Assembly: GCA_023426505.1 (NCBI GenBank)
Contig: JAFAAP010000160.1
Span: 1-16,976 of the forward strand
DNA from: Pseudomonadota bacterium
Lineage (GTDB): Bacteria > Pseudomonadota > Alphaproteobacteria > Rhizobiales > Beijerinckiaceae
Length of the DNA: 16,976 nt
Direction: 5' to 3'
Part shown: piece by piece, positions 6,873-14,742 of the stretch
How positions within the stretch are numbered: position 1 is the stretch's first letter
Layout of the letters: each line of letters begins with the position of its first letter
Translations under genes and position numbers: made by a program
Notes under the pieces: model-generated
Databases searched by the model: none
What the model was told of the DNA's origin: nothing
What the model saw: the letters and a program-made list of their open reading frames with translations, nothing else

Positions 6873-8117
6873 TCAGGCCGCTGTCATCATCATGCCGGGC
6901 CGAGTCTCGTGCAGGATGAAGCCCTCCACCGGATCGAAATCGCCCAACCACGGCGCCAGCTCCAGAACCCGGCTGGTGTCGGCATAGCCCGCCTCCCAGC
7001 GGCGGCGGATGCCGCGCGGACTGAAGTCGATGTCCTTGGTGTGGTCATCCCCCTCGAAAGGTGGCGCCAGCAAGCGGACCACATGCATGCGGGTCAGGCA
7101 GCCGTAGCTCGCGAGCTCCCGCACAGCCGCCGTCTTCTGCTCCTTGTCCGGCAGCCGGCGCACGAGCTCGGCGATGACGTGGCGCAGCCGGTGAATCTGC
7201 TTCTGCCGGGCGATGTGGCTGACCGCGCGGCTGGAGTACTGGATGTCCTTCTGCCGGCTCATCACCTGCCAGATCGTGTCGGGCTCGGGTCCTTGCGGGT
7301 TCCAGATATGGACAGCGAAGATGACCGAGTTCTTCCGCGGGTGATCGTCGAACACGGCTTCAACCGGCGTGTTCGACAGGATGCCACCGTCCCAGTAGAG
7401 ATCGCCATCGACCCGGATAGCTGGGAAGGCCGGGGGCAGGGCACCGGATGCCATCACGTGCCGGATATCGAGATCCATGTCGCGGCTGTCGAAGTACCGC
7501 ATCTCGCTGGTGCGCACATTGGCCGCCCCGACTGTGAGACGCGTCTCCCCGCCGTTGATACGGTCGAAACTGACCAACTCCGACAGTGTGCGGACCAGCG
7601 GCGAGGTATCGTAATAGGCGGCGGCCTCCGATCCAAGGGGCACCTGCAGGCCAAGAAAAGCTGGTAGGTTCGGCCGGAAGAAGGCCGGAATGCCCTGGGC
7701 GATGGTCGTCAGGTTGGTGGCCAGCGGTCCCAGGAGCTCCAGCCCGGGGCTGTGCTGTATGCGGCTCCAGAACTCCTGAAGACGCTCCATGCGGTCCTCC
7801 GGGGCATTGCCGGCGATCAGGCTGGCGTTGATGGCGCCGATCGAGGTGCCGATTACCCAGTCGGGCTCGACACCGGCCTCATGCAGAGCCTGATAGGCGC
7901 CAACCTGGTAGGCCCCGAGCGCGCCGCCGCCCTGCAGCACGAGGACGATTTGGCCCAGCTCCTTTGGAATCCGTCGCCGGTGGGCTGGTACGATGTCCGG
8001 GAGCCTTTGCTCGGTGATCGCGGACGGTGGCGTTCCCGTCCGCTCAAGTTCGCTGATCACCGCTTCGTCCGAGCCCCTGTTCGCCTTGAGGACATCGGGT
8101 GTGACGTGTTTGAGCAT
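6873..8117 (-). CDS. Patatin-like phospholipase/hydrolase with DUF3734 C-terminus
   Basis: A 414-residue protein. The frame is open to 8351, but the ATG at 8117 follows GAGGAGGACGCC and starts 10 bp after the SDR stop. The patatin domain has the oxyanion-hole loop QGGGALGAYQ (62-71), the nucleophile Ser92 in GTSIG (90-94) and the catalytic Asp243 in DGG (243-245). The region from about 285 on, including SRAVSHIARQKQIHRLRHVI and DFSPRGIRRRWEAGY, is the DUF3734 extension. Proteins of this architecture often sit beside 3-hydroxybutyrate dehydrogenase genes and are thought to act on lipids or on polyhydroxybutyrate. The very short spacing to that gene supports translational coupling. There is no signal peptide, so it is cytoplasmic. 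Confidence 0.92.
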   Translation of the reverse strand: MLKHVTPDVLKANRGSDEAVISELERTGTPPSAITEQRLPDIVPAHRRRIPKELGQIVLVLQGGGALGAYQVGAYQALHEAGVEPDWVIGTSIGAINASLIAGNAPEDRMERLQEFWSRIQHSPGLELLGPLATNLTTIAQGIPAFFRPNLPAFLGLQVPLGSEAAAYYDTSPLVRTLSELVSFDRINGGETRLTVGAANVRTSEMRYFDSRDMDLDIRHVMASGALPPAFPAIRVDGDLYWDGGILSNTPVEAVFDDHPRKNSVIFAVHIWNPQGPEPDTIWQVMSRQKDIQYSSRAVSHIARQKQIHRLRHVIAELVRRLPDKEQKTAAVRELASYGCLTRMHVVRLLAPPFEGDDHTKDIDFSPRGIRRRWEAGYADTSRVLELAPWLGDFDPVEGFILHETRPGMMMTAA

Positions 8118-8127
8118 GGCGTCCTCC

Positions 8128-8952
8128 TCAATGGGCCGTCCAGCCGCCGTCGACCGGCAGGGCGGCGCCCGTGATCGAGGCCGCGGCATCACTGGCCAGG
8201 AAGGTCGCGAAGGCGCCGAGCTCCTCGACGGTGGCGAACCGCTTGTTAGGCTGCTGCGCCAGGAGCACGTCCCGGATGACCTGCTCGCGCGGAATGCTGT
8301 GGGACTTGGCCTGGCCTTCGATCTGCGCCTCGACCAGGGGGGTGAAGACATAGCCTGGGCAGATGGCGTTGCAGGTGATGTTTTCCTCAGCCGTCTCGAG
8401 CGCGACCACTTTGGTCAATCCCACGATCCCGTGCTTCGCCGCCACATAGGCGGCCTTGAACGGGGAGGCGACGAGCGCGTGCGCCGAGGCGATGTTGATG
8501 ATGCGGCCGCCGCCCTGCCTCCGCATCGCCGGGAGAGCCAAGCGGATGGTGTGGAAGGCGGAGGAGAGATTGATCGCCAGGACCGCATCCCATTTCTCGA
8601 TCGGGAACTCGTCGATCGGGCTGACATGCTGGATGCCGGCGTTGTTCACGAGGATGTCCAACCGACCGAAGTTCTCCAGGGCAAGATTGACCATTCCGGC
8701 GATCTCGTCCGGCTTGGTCATGTCGGCGGCCGAATAGACGGCTTTGCTGCCGGTCTCATTCTGCAGGCTTTCGAGGGTAGTGTTGATCTCCTCGCGCTTG
8801 CCGAAGCCGTTGATGACGACCGACGCTCCGGCTGACGCGAAGGCGCGGGCAATCCCGAGCCCAATCCCGCTGGTGGAACCAGTGACGATGGCGACTTTGC
8901 CGTCCAGTACTCTCGCAGAACCGGTCGCTGGCTGGTTGAAGGTGACGTTCAT
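8128..8952 (-). CDS. bdhA: D-3-hydroxybutyrate dehydrogenase
   Basis: A 274-residue SDR that interconverts D-3-hydroxybutyrate and acetoacetate with NAD, the last step in mobilising polyhydroxybutyrate. The start at 8952 follows GCAGGAGGATCATC; the longer frame to 9060 overlaps the MFS gene. Motifs are TGSTSGIG (25-32), NNAGIQHV (103-110), IASAHALVASPFKAAYVAAK (Ser156, His158, Lys166, Tyr169, Lys173) and TPLVEAQ (Gln210). The four carboxylate-binding residues of the characterised enzyme (Gln, His, Lys, Gln) are all present, unlike in the paralogue at 4791. It is followed at 10 bp by the patatin gene and preceded by the MFS transporter, which suggests an operon for 3-hydroxybutyrate use. Confidence 0.95.
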   Translation of the reverse strand: MNVTFNQPATGSARVLDGKVAIVTGSTSGIGLGIARAFASAGASVVINGFGKREEINTTLESLQNETGSKAVYSAADMTKPDEIAGMVNLALENFGRLDILVNNAGIQHVSPIDEFPIEKWDAVLAINLSSAFHTIRLALPAMRRQGGGRIINIASAHALVASPFKAAYVAAKHGIVGLTKVVALETAEENITCNAICPGYVFTPLVEAQIEGQAKSHSIPREQVIRDVLLAQQPNKRFATVEELGAFATFLASDAAASITGAALPVDGGWTAH

Positions 8953-9019
8953 GATGATCCTCCTGCAGGGTTGTCGTGACGCGTTCTGGAGAGGGTTGCT
9001 GCCAAGGCTTCCCGAAGCC

Positions 9020-10288
9020 CTACGCCGAGTGGACAGCTGCCGGAGATGGGGTGGGAGCATCTCGCTCTGTCTCGGGCAAAAGCCCCTCGGTTGCGGGCCG
9101 CAAACGGATGGCGAGGAGTGCGGCGATCAGGAGCGAGATTCCAACCCCGGTGACACACGCTCCCCAGCCGAGGCGATCGAACACCTGCCCCAGGATCGCA
9201 CTACCCACGAGCCCGCCCGAGAAGTAGGACGCAAGGTAGAGCCCACTTGCCGAGCCCCGGTCCGTCGTGGCCGCATGGCTGACGAACCCTGTGGCGGTTG
9301 CCTGGGCAAAGAAGGTGCCGATGCCCACAAGCGTCAAACCGATTAGGATCGCGGGGAGACCCGGCACGACCAAGAGAGGTAAGCCTAGACCTGCAACGGC
9401 CAGCGATCCCCAAAAGGTGGGCCGGGTTCCGAATCGGTGCACCGTGCGACCGGCCAGCAGGGTGGTGACGATGGACGGCGCGAAGACGAAGTAGACAAAC
9501 CCGAGGCTCATCTGACCAATGGCGATCGGCTCGTGAACCAGCACGAAATTCACGTAGGTGAAGGTGCCGATGAAGGCGAACAGGATGCAGAAGCCGATCG
9601 CGAAGCTAGGCCGCAGGAGCGGGTTGTGCAGGTGCTCGGCCCAGACCGAGAAGGGTGACCGGCCGGGTTGGCCCTGATCCGTCATCAGTGCGGACTGCGT
9701 GAGCCAGGCATAGACGATCACGGCGCCGAGCAGGTTCAAGCCCGCCAGGGACAAGAATGTTGCCGGCAGGCCGAGATGGTCGGCGAGCCCCGCGGCCAGG
9801 AGCCGGCCGAAGAGGTTGCTGGCAACATTGCCGGTGATGTAGGCCGCGAAGGCACCGCCGGCGTCCACGGCGTCGCAATGCTCGCCAAGATAGGCGAGGG
9901 TGAGGGTGAAGGCAGACGCCATGCACAGCCCTTGGACGATCCGCAGCACCGTAAAGGTCGGGAGGTTAGGCGCGAATGCCAGCAGGGCCGTCGGAATCGC
10001 CAGCACCGTGAGGCTGATCAGGATGCCGCGTCTGCGGTCAATCCGATGGCTGAAGTAGGCGACAATCAGGCAAGCGACTGCCATGCCCATCGTCGTCGCG
10101 TTCACGGCAAAGCCCATCGCAGCCGGCGTCACGCCGTAGCTTCGGGCCAACGCCGGCAGGATCGCCTGGGTGCCGAACAGGTCGACCACCGTCAGGAAGG
10201 CGATCAGACCAATCAGAAGGGTCCGTTCGAGCGTGCCGGCATGATGGCCCTGCATCGACATGGCTTGGTCTTGGCTGGACACTGTCAT
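9020..10288 (-). CDS. MFS transporter (YnfM-like, 12 transmembrane helices)
   Basis: About 422 residues with two six-helix halves. There is a variant of the inter-helix 2-3 motif at SHRIDRRRG and a strongly conserved fourth/fifth helix stretch, YITGNVASNLFGRLLAAGLA. Three consecutive ATG codons (10294, 10291, 10288) follow AGGAG; the third has the best spacing and is used here. The long open frame to 10354 lacks a ribosome site. This family (YnfM/arabinose-efflux-like DHA1 transporters) exports small organic compounds. The substrate cannot be read from the sequence. It stands between the cupin gene (75 bp upstream, with a hairpin between) and the 3-hydroxybutyrate dehydrogenase gene (67 bp downstream). 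Confidence 0.9.
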   Translation of the reverse strand: MTVSSQDQAMSMQGHHAGTLERTLLIGLIAFLTVVDLFGTQAILPALARSYGVTPAAMGFAVNATTMGMAVACLIVAYFSHRIDRRRGILISLTVLAIPTALLAFAPNLPTFTVLRIVQGLCMASAFTLTLAYLGEHCDAVDAGGAFAAYITGNVASNLFGRLLAAGLADHLGLPATFLSLAGLNLLGAVIVYAWLTQSALMTDQGQPGRSPFSVWAEHLHNPLLRPSFAIGFCILFAFIGTFTYVNFVLVHEPIAIGQMSLGFVYFVFAPSIVTTLLAGRTVHRFGTRPTFWGSLAVAGLGLPLLVVPGLPAILIGLTLVGIGTFFAQATATGFVSHAATTDRGSASGLYLASYFSGGLVGSAILGQVFDRLGWGACVTGVGISLLIAALLAIRLRPATEGLLPETERDAPTPSPAAVHSA

Positions 10289-10315
10289 CATCATCTCCTG
10301 TCGCAGGAGGGTGGC

Positions 10316-10345
10316 CTGGTGCTCGGTTGACAGGCCGAGCACCAG
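10316..10345 (-). terminator. Strong intercistronic hairpin between the cupin and MFS genes
   Basis: An 11-bp perfect inverted repeat, CTGGTGCTCGG paired with CCGAGCACCAG, around an 8-base loop. It begins 18 bp after the cupin stop on the minus strand. No U-run follows, so it is not a textbook intrinsic terminator. It could partially terminate, stabilise the upstream mRNA, or serve as an inverted-repeat protein site. Confidence 0.6.
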
Positions 10346-10363
10346 CCAAAGCAACCGGGCCCA

Positions 10364-10867
10364 TCACATCATGTGAGGGTCTGCCTTGGGCATGTCGTGG
10401 AACACGTCAGAGGACAGCAGCACGACCGGGGCTTTGCTGGTGTTCTTCCACCAGTGCTGCACCCTGCTCTTCTCGACCGACACCTCGCCGGCCTTGTGGA
10501 CGATTGGCACCGAGCAGTTGCTCGCATATTCCTCGATCGTGCCCGAGAGGATGTAGATCAGGGCAGGGCGGTCCTCATGGCTATGCCAGGGAACGACGCC
10601 GCCGGGCTGGATCACCAGCTTCCGGGTCCGCAGCTGGTGATCGGCAAGGTTTACCTTCTCTTTGGACAGGTCGACTGACGCTAGGACCGTGTCCGTGACG
10701 CCCTTAGGCTGTGTTTCGCCCTGTGTGCGGACTCCGGGACTGACCTTGTCCGCGGGGCATTCGCCGGCACTTGCGGGAACGGTCAGGACAGCACCCGTCA
10801 GGAGAGCAACCGCACAAAGTCCCTGCCGGAGCACAAAGGGGCCTCGAATTGGGTTCAGCATATCCAT
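10364..10867 (-). CDS. Secreted cupin-domain protein
   Basis: 167 residues from the ATG at 10867, or 165 from the one at 10861; GAGGAG precedes both. Residues 1-35 form a signal peptide (LRQGLCAVALLTGAVLTVPASAG), so the protein is periplasmic. The cupin barrel has motif 1 at GGVVPWHSHEDRPALIYILSG (His95, His97 as metal ligands, Glu98 nearby) and motif 2 around GEVSVEKSRVQHWW (His138). Two cysteines, 37 and 118, could form a disulfide. Enzyme, sensor and small-molecule binding are all possible. It is divergent from LysR2 with a perfect LysR-type palindrome between them, so it is probably a direct LysR2 target. The frame is open far upstream, but that part is antisense to LysR2 and is not coding. 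Confidence 0.85.
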   Translation of the reverse strand: MDMLNPIRGPFVLRQGLCAVALLTGAVLTVPASAGECPADKVSPGVRTQGETQPKGVTDTVLASVDLSKEKVNLADHQLRTRKLVIQPGGVVPWHSHEDRPALIYILSGTIEEYASNCSVPIVHKAGEVSVEKSRVQHWWKNTSKAPVVLLSSDVFHDMPKADPHMM

Positions 10868-10984
10868 GTCTCCTCTGTTCCGCTGCGCCCAGATGGAGGC
10901 AACCAGGTGGAGCCAGCGCAATGCGGTAGCCTCATGGTCGGTCAGGCTAGGGCGGATTGGAAATGCCGAGTGAGCCTCGATTCC

Positions 10985-10999
10985 ATAGCCAGAAGCTAT
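10985..10999. promoter_or_regulatory. LysR-type box between the cupin and LysR2 genes (perfect palindrome)
   Basis: ATAGCCAGAAGCTAT is a perfect ATAGC-N5-GCTAT repeat with T-N11-A. It lies in the divergent intergenic region, 96 bp before the LysR2 start and 117 bp before the cupin start. This is the classic place for a LysR protein to repress itself and activate the divergent gene. Confidence 0.75.
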
Positions 11000-11095
11000 C
11001 ACCGCAGCGGACCGATCCGCGGTAGTCTGACAATGACATCGCATGCAGGTCGTACCGGCATCGGTGGCACCGATCAGCCCATGGGGAGGATCCCA

Positions 11096-12052
11096 ATGGA
11101 GATGCACCAGATCCGGTACTTCCTCGCCGTTTGCGAAGATCTCAATTTCACGCGGGCGGCCGAGCGTTGCAATGTCGCGCAGCCCTCCCTCACCCGAGCG
11201 ATCAAGCTGCTCGAGGAGGAACTTGGCGGCGTCCTGTTCCATCGCGAGCGGAACAACACCCACCTGTCGGAACTGGGGCGCATGGTGAAGCCGCATCTCG
11301 AGCAGGTGTATGCCCAGGCAGAGGCAGCCAAACGGCAGGCCTTCGACTTCGCCAAACTGAAGAAAACCAGACTGCGGCTCGGGGTGATGTGCACGATCCA
11401 GCCAGATGAACTCATTGACCTGGTCAGCGGTCTGCAGTTGCGGCACCCGGGAATTGAGCTCGAGGTGGTCGACGCCAGCGCGGCTCAGCTGGAGAGCCGG
11501 CTCCTGAACGGGGACCTCGAGGTGGCGATCTACTGCATCCCAGGGCAGGAGCCGGATGAGCGCCTGCATTACATGCCGCTGTTCCGGGAACAGTTCATGA
11601 TTGTGGTGTCGCCCGATCACCCTTTAGCGCAGCGCAACACCATCCGCCCACGCGACCTCACGGGTGATCGCTATCTCAACCGGGTTAACTGCGAGTTCTA
11701 CTGCTATGCCGGGGCGCTCTGGCGCGAGCATGGGTTCGAGGGCTGCGAAACTGTGTACCGGAGCGAAAGGGACGATTGGATCCTGGCTATGATCGCAGCC
11801 GGTCTCGGCTTTGGCTTCATGACGCAGAGCTGCGCCAAGCACCCTCTCGTGGTCTGCCGTCCCATGGTCGATCCCGAGTTCTGGCGCGAGGTGAACCTCG
11901 TCACGGTCCGCGGGCGTCCGCATTCACCCGCAGTCGGCGCCTTGGTCAAAGAGGCGATGCAGGCCCGTTGGCTCGGCCAACCCGCGATTGCAGCAAGTGC
12001 CGAGAAGAAGCGGATAGCTGTCGAGCTGCCATCCCTTGAGCTGGCTCAGTGA
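11096..12052 (+). CDS. LysR-family transcriptional regulator 2
   Basis: 318 residues from the ATG at 11096, which follows GGGGAGGA with 5 bp spacing. Earlier in-frame starts back to 10907 would put the palindrome inside the gene and lack a ribosome site. The helix-turn-helix at 1-60 (MEMHQIRYFLAVCEDLNFTR, then AAERCNVAQPSLTRAIKLLE) is followed by the effector domain, with CEFYCY at about 203-208 and the shared EFWREVNLVTVRGRPHSP. It is paralogous to LysR1, especially in the recognition helix, so both probably bind the same operator. It diverges from the cupin gene. Its stop lies 3 bp from the stop of the convergent NADH dehydrogenase gene. The cysteine cluster could sense redox state, but this is unproven. 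Confidence 0.94.
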   Translation: MEMHQIRYFLAVCEDLNFTRAAERCNVAQPSLTRAIKLLEEELGGVLFHRERNNTHLSELGRMVKPHLEQVYAQAEAAKRQAFDFAKLKKTRLRLGVMCTIQPDELIDLVSGLQLRHPGIELEVVDASAAQLESRLLNGDLEVAIYCIPGQEPDERLHYMPLFREQFMIVVSPDHPLAQRNTIRPRDLTGDRYLNRVNCEFYCYAGALWREHGFEGCETVYRSERDDWILAMIAAGLGFGFMTQSCAKHPLVVCRPMVDPEFWREVNLVTVRGRPHSPAVGALVKEAMQARWLGQPAIAASAEKKRIAVELPSLELAQ

Positions 12053-12055
12053 GAG

Positions 12056-13381
12056 CTATGCTGCTCCCTTCAGACACTCCCTCGTGACCTCGACACCTTG
12101 AGCCCCAGTCTCGGGCTGCGGATCGGGACCAGTGATGAGGCGTGCGCCGCGCTGGAAGCTCACATAGGTCCAAGCCCAGTTCATCGCCACGACCAGCCGG
12201 TTGCGGAAGCCGATCAGGAAGTAGATGTGGGCCAGGCTCCAGAGCCACCACGCCAGATAGCCGCTGAGCCGAAGCCGGCGGAACTGCACCACCGCCTTCT
12301 TCCGGCCGATGGTGGCGAGCGATCCCGGGTCGCAGTAGCGGAAGGGCGGGAGATCGCCTCCGGCAACGCGTGTTCGGATCAGCTTGGCGACATACTTGCC
12401 CTCCTGCTTCGCCACAGGGGCAACGCCTGGAAGAGGCTTGCCATCCATGTCGAGCACGTGGGCGGTATCCCCGATGACGAAGATGTTTGGATGTCCTGGG
12501 ACACTCAAGTCCGGTGTGACTTTAACCCGGCCAGACCGGTCGGCCCCGGCCTCGAGCCACTGACCCGCCTGCGATGCCTGCACGCCTGCGGCCCAGGCAA
12601 TGGTGCTGGCCTCGATCCGTGTCTCCCCAAGCATCACACCCGCCTCATTACAGCCGGTCACCATCGTGGAGACGCGGACTTCGACACCCAGATCTTCCAG
12701 CGAGCGCCTTGCGGCCTCGGAAAGATGCTCCTCAAAGACCGGGAGGAGGCGGGGACCCGCCTCGATCAGGATGATGCGGGCATGTGCCGGATCGATCGAG
12801 CGGAAATCGGCTGCAAGAGCCTTGCGGGCCAATTCGGCGATGGCTCCTGCAACCTCAACCCCTGTCGCTCCACCACCGATCACCACAAACGTGAGAAGGC
12901 GACTGCGCTCCTCCGGGTCTGTTTCAAATTCGGCCTTCTCGAAAGCCAGCAGGATCTTGCGCCGCAGGCTCGTGGCATCGTCGATCGTCTTGATTCCTTG
13001 AGCGAACGCTTCCCACTCGTCATGGCCGAAGTAGGAGTGCCGGGCGCCGGGCGCGAGTATGAGATAGTCGAACGGAATCCGACGATCTCCTGCCATCACC
13101 TCTCTGGAGGTCGTGTCGATGCCCGTCACTTTTGCCAGCATTACGGAGGAGTTCCGCTGTCCGTTGAGGATTGTGCGGATAGGCGAAGCAATGTCAGCCG
13201 GCGAGAGGGCGGCCGTCGCCACCTGATAGAGCAGGGGCTGGAACAGGTGATAGTTGTGCTGATCGATGATCGTCAGGTCAACCGGCGCCTTGGCCAAATC
13301 CTTCGCCACCGTCGGACCGCCGAAGCCTGCGCCAACGATCACAACACGTGCCCGTTTGGGGGCGCTGGAGAGTTGCGTCAT
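12056..13381 (-). CDS. ndh: Type II NADH:quinone oxidoreductase (NDH-2)
   Basis: 441 residues from the ATG at 13381, after AGGAGGATCCC. It oxidises NADH and reduces membrane quinone without pumping protons. The FAD-binding GAGFGG is at 17-22, followed by the NDH-2 segment HLFQPLLYQVATAALSPADI (45-64). The NADH-binding GGGATG is at 169-174, and the second FAD contact is IFVIGDTAHV followed by GVAPVAKQEGKYVA. The C-terminus (WWLWSLAHIYFLIGFRNRLV, then WAWTYVSFQRGARLI) is the membrane-anchoring part. The length is normal. A degenerate LysR-type palindrome lies 77 bp upstream. In context it could keep NADH/NAD balanced when hydroxybutyrate dehydrogenase runs, or refill the quinol pool for the cytochrome b/Moco system. 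Confidence 0.95.
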   Translation of the reverse strand: MTQLSSAPKRARVVIVGAGFGGPTVAKDLAKAPVDLTIIDQHNYHLFQPLLYQVATAALSPADIASPIRTILNGQRNSSVMLAKVTGIDTTSREVMAGDRRIPFDYLILAPGARHSYFGHDEWEAFAQGIKTIDDATSLRRKILLAFEKAEFETDPEERSRLLTFVVIGGGATGVEVAGAIAELARKALAADFRSIDPAHARIILIEAGPRLLPVFEEHLSEAARRSLEDLGVEVRVSTMVTGCNEAGVMLGETRIEASTIAWAAGVQASQAGQWLEAGADRSGRVKVTPDLSVPGHPNIFVIGDTAHVLDMDGKPLPGVAPVAKQEGKYVAKLIRTRVAGGDLPPFRYCDPGSLATIGRKKAVVQFRRLRLSGYLAWWLWSLAHIYFLIGFRNRLVVAMNWAWTYVSFQRGARLITGPDPQPETGAQGVEVTRECLKGAA

Positions 13382-13458
13382 GGGATCCTCCTGAGGAGAT
13401 GACGGCAATTGTCTCAGGCGGCTTTGGGAAACAAAAATATCGCCTGTCTATGGGCATG

Positions 13459-13473
13459 ATGCCGAATGGCTAT
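13459..13473. promoter_or_regulatory. Candidate LysR-type box upstream of NDH-2
   Basis: ATGCCGAATGGCTAT keeps one perfect half-site (GCTAT) and matches the consensus ATAGC-N5-GCTAT at 8 of 10 positions, with T-N11-A spacing. It ends 77 bp before the NDH-2 start, in the 112-bp gap after the pseudo-receiver gene. Confidence 0.45.
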
Positions 13474-13493
13474 CGGCCAGTCCGAGTTCGACA

Positions 13494-13820
13494 TCAGGCC
13501 GCATCCCGCCGCTGGCGCGAGCTGCTGTCGGCAGCGATTGGCAAGTCCCCGTGCGTGTTTAGCTGACGGCGAAGGGCCTCCATCACCGCGGCCGGTGTGG
13601 GTTGAGCCAGGATCCAGCCGTCGATCGGACCGGGGAGGGTCGCCCGGGTGTAGAACCAGCCGATGGGCCGCTGCAAATCCCGCAGCATGACAAAGGCCTG
13701 CTCGCCGCTCGCGGCCGCGACAACATCGTGACCGGCGGCCCGGAGCCACTTCACGAGGACCTCCCGGGACATCGGATTGTCGTCAACGATGAGGATGCGC
13801 TCATGCTCGTTGGTGCTCAT
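13494..13820 (-). CDS. Degenerate receiver-domain protein (pseudo-receiver)
   Basis: 108 residues; the start follows AAGAGG. The first half is a response-regulator receiver: ILIVDDN with the acidic pair Asp13-Asp14, then the first helix and SGEQAFVML. Where the phosphorylated Asp belongs there is Arg59 in YTRATLPGPIDGW (the usual pattern is D-I-x-L-P-G-x-D-G). After GWILA the protein jumps to QPTPAAVMEALRRQL, so strand 4 and its helix seem to be missing; a full receiver is about 120 residues without the extra tail seen here. RATLPG-type receivers occur in alphaproteobacteria, so the Arg may be natural while the short form is unusual. It cannot be phosphorylated in the normal way. It stands alone, 112 bp before NDH-2 and divergent from the FMN reductase gene. 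Confidence 0.78.
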   Translation of the reverse strand: MSTNEHERILIVDDNPMSREVLVKWLRAAGHDVVAAASGEQAFVMLRDLQRPIGWFYTRATLPGPIDGWILAQPTPAAVMEALRRQLNTHGDLPIAADSSSRQRRDAA

Positions 13821-13927
13821 GACGGCCTCTTGATACCCTTGTCCGCCGGTCTAGTCTGGACACGTCGAACACGAGCATGATTACAGGCGAGATGCATGAG
13901 CTGAAATGCCCGTTACCTGTCATTTCG

Positions 13928-13942
13928 ATAGAAACTGGGTAT
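13928..13942. promoter_or_regulatory. Candidate LysR-type box between the pseudo-receiver and FMN reductase genes
   Basis: ATAGAAACTGGGTAT matches ATAGC-N5-GCTAT at 8 of 10 positions and keeps T-N11-A. It sits centrally in the 231-bp divergent gap, 107 bp from one start and 109 bp from the other, a spacing like that of the perfect boxes. Confidence 0.5.
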
Positions 13943-14051
13943 GAGCGCTTCCGGTAGCAGACGGGTAGGATGTCTCTCGTGAGATCAATCATGCGGCGAA
14001 TATCCGCAAACGCTGCCATCACAGCCCTGCTTTAATCGCCAGGAGGACGAA

Positions 14052-14630
14052 ATGGCTCTTCTCATTCCCGTGATCCTGGGCTCGGTCCGCTCCGACCGCC
14101 AAGGGATCAAGGTTGCCCGCTTCATCGTTCGTCATCTGGAGAGCCGAGGGGCAGTGGCGCCCCTGGTGGATCCGGTCGAACTGAAGCTGCCGCTGCTCGA
14201 CCGCATGTACAAGGAATATCCCAAGGGAGAGGCCCCCGAGACCCTGGAACGCCTTGCGGATCTCTTCCGACGCGCGGATGCCTTCGTGGTCGTGTCCGGA
14301 GAGTACAACCATAGCATCCCACCTGGCCTGTCGAACACGCTGGATCACTTCCTGGAGGAGTATTTCTGGCGGCCCTCCGCCATCGTCTGCTACTCGGGCG
14401 GGCGCTTCGGTGGCGTCAGGGCCGCGATGCAGCTGCGGGCGATGCTCTGCGAGCTCGGCACCCCCAGCATCCCGTCGCTGCTGCCGATCCCCGAGATCGG
14501 CACGGCGCTTACGGCCGAAGGACATGCAGGAGCACCGTGGCTGGACAAGGCCGCCGGCCGCTTCGTCGACGAACTGGTCTGGTACACCGAGGCGTTGCGG
14601 CGCCAGCGTGCCGAAGGCACGCCCTATTGA
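14052..14630 (+). CDS. NADPH-dependent FMN reductase family protein
   Basis: 192 residues; the start follows AGGAGGACGAA. This is a flavodoxin-like fold. The FMN phosphate loop GSVRSDRQG (10-18) sits at the N-terminus, and the family signature GEYNHSIPPGLSNTLDHF at 83-100 contacts FMN. Such enzymes use NAD(P)H to reduce free flavin, quinones, azo compounds or metal ions such as chromate, often as a two-electron detoxification step. It is cytoplasmic, with no signal. It is monocistronic: divergent from the pseudo-receiver gene and convergent with the DUF2063 gene. It shares the central box at 13928 with its divergent neighbour. Confidence 0.92.
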   Translation: MALLIPVILGSVRSDRQGIKVARFIVRHLESRGAVAPLVDPVELKLPLLDRMYKEYPKGEAPETLERLADLFRRADAFVVVSGEYNHSIPPGLSNTLDHFLEEYFWRPSAIVCYSGGRFGGVRAAMQLRAMLCELGTPSIPSLLPIPEIGTALTAEGHAGAPWLDKAAGRFVDELVWYTEALRRQRAEGTPY

Positions 14631-14742
14631 CGGGTTCAGACTTGGCCCGCGGAGCGCGGCTCCCGACCGGATTGTCTCCGGCCAAATCCTGGCTTGGCCT
14701 CTTGAAATCAACCAACGGCCGACACAGTTTTCCCTGCTCAGC

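Noticed and set aside
10907..11095. N-terminal extension of LysR2
   Set aside because: The extension would contain the perfect palindrome and has no ribosome site, whereas the ATG at 11096 has GGGGAGGA and matches the LysR1 N-terminus.
10364..11620. A 418-codon minus-strand frame covering the cupin gene and much of LysR2
   Set aside because: Only the part up to 10867 is coding. The upstream part is antisense to the well-supported LysR2 gene and has no family features. A signal peptide and ribosome site fix the cupin start at 10867 or 10861.
13801..14022. A 73-codon minus-strand frame in the gap between the pseudo-receiver and FMN reductase genes
   Set aside because: No family features; it overlaps the pseudo-receiver start and the divergent promoter region with a candidate box.
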